Below are positions 21,069-21,176 of a stretch of 21,176 nt of DNA, piece after piece. Source of the DNA: a virus; the IMG/VR virus record IMGVR_UViG_3300034101_002656, positions 1 to 21,176 of that record, one strand, 5' to 3'. Position 1 is the first letter of the stretch. Each line of letters opens with the position of its first letter. Both the position numbers and the translations under genes were made by a program. The notes beneath the pieces are model-generated. The model saw only the letters and a program-made list of their open reading frames with translations. It did no database searches and had not been told where the DNA came from.

Positions 21069-21176
21069 TTTCCAGACGCTGCGGATTCAGTGGGCATCGC
21101 ACTCGTCGATGTACGCCATCTGCACGCATTGGACGATCACGAAGGACCAGTTAATCCGCCTTAAAGCGGTGGCCCA
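21043..21176 (+). CDS. Small helix-turn-helix-like protein, 3' partial
   Basis: ATG 21043, open to the window end (44 codons), overlapping the glycosyltransferase gene by 26 bases in another frame. It reads ATIDFQTLRIQWASHSSMYA, then ICTHWTITKDQLIRLKAVA, a W-x-SHS-x-x-IC-x-x-W-x-ITKDQ pattern like GcrA-type or small-terminase-type helix-turn-helix domains. Only the N-terminus is seen, so the family is open. Confidence 0.5.
   Translation, partial: MAGVTATIDFQTLRIQWASHSSMYAICTHWTITKDQLIRLKAVA

Overview
The window reads as part of a temperate, long-tailed (siphovirus-type) phage genome from a high-GC bacterium. Genes are tightly packed, often with ATGA, GTGA or TTGA stop/start overlaps, and all but one run on the + strand. 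The host cannot be named from sequence alone. The style of the small Cys-rich and helix-turn-helix proteins and the phage-borne sliding clamp make me suspect a planctomycete-like host, but that is a guess. No gap between genes exceeds 300 bases; the longest (about 100 to 170 bases) lie around the integrase and early promoters and are described as sites. I see no tRNA, rRNA, IS element or CRISPR array.

Layout. 1-8746 is the tail module: a partial tail-tube-like gene, a second tube-like gene, a tail-assembly chaperone pair joined by a lambda G/GT-type programmed -1 frameshift, the tape measure, two unrecognised post-tape-measure genes and a 912-residue repeat-rich fibre-like protein. 8743-11261 holds six accessory genes, including a metallophosphoesterase and a MazG/Nmad1-like protein. 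The 11262-11328 gap is almost one long inverted repeat, a candidate two-way terminator or attP. The tyrosine integrase (complement 11329-12219) faces it. 12220-12980 is a control region with three sigma70-like promoters, three copies of an ACTACCG(C/A)TA operator-like word, an excisionase-like gene and a 47-residue gene.

13304-19648 is recombination and replication: a RecT-type annealing protein, a winged-helix protein, an HNH nuclease, a lambda-O-like initiator with a candidate origin inside its own gene (15901-16035), a possible helicase loader, a LexA-type DNA-binding domain without a protease, a DnaN-type sliding clamp, small helix-turn-helix and membrane proteins, and a RusA resolvase. 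19645-21068 is a methyltransferase plus glycosyltransferase pair. The window ends inside a small gene that begins at 21043.

How it fits together. Int and the excisionase-like protein would control integration. RecT and RusA would anneal and resolve DNA. The initiator, putative loader and clamp would draw the host polymerase to an origin within the initiator gene. Tail genes run straight into the integrase region, as in the lambda virion map, which fits a non-integrated or circular phage form better than an integrated prophage. No capsid, terminase, lysis or classical CI repressor gene is visible here.
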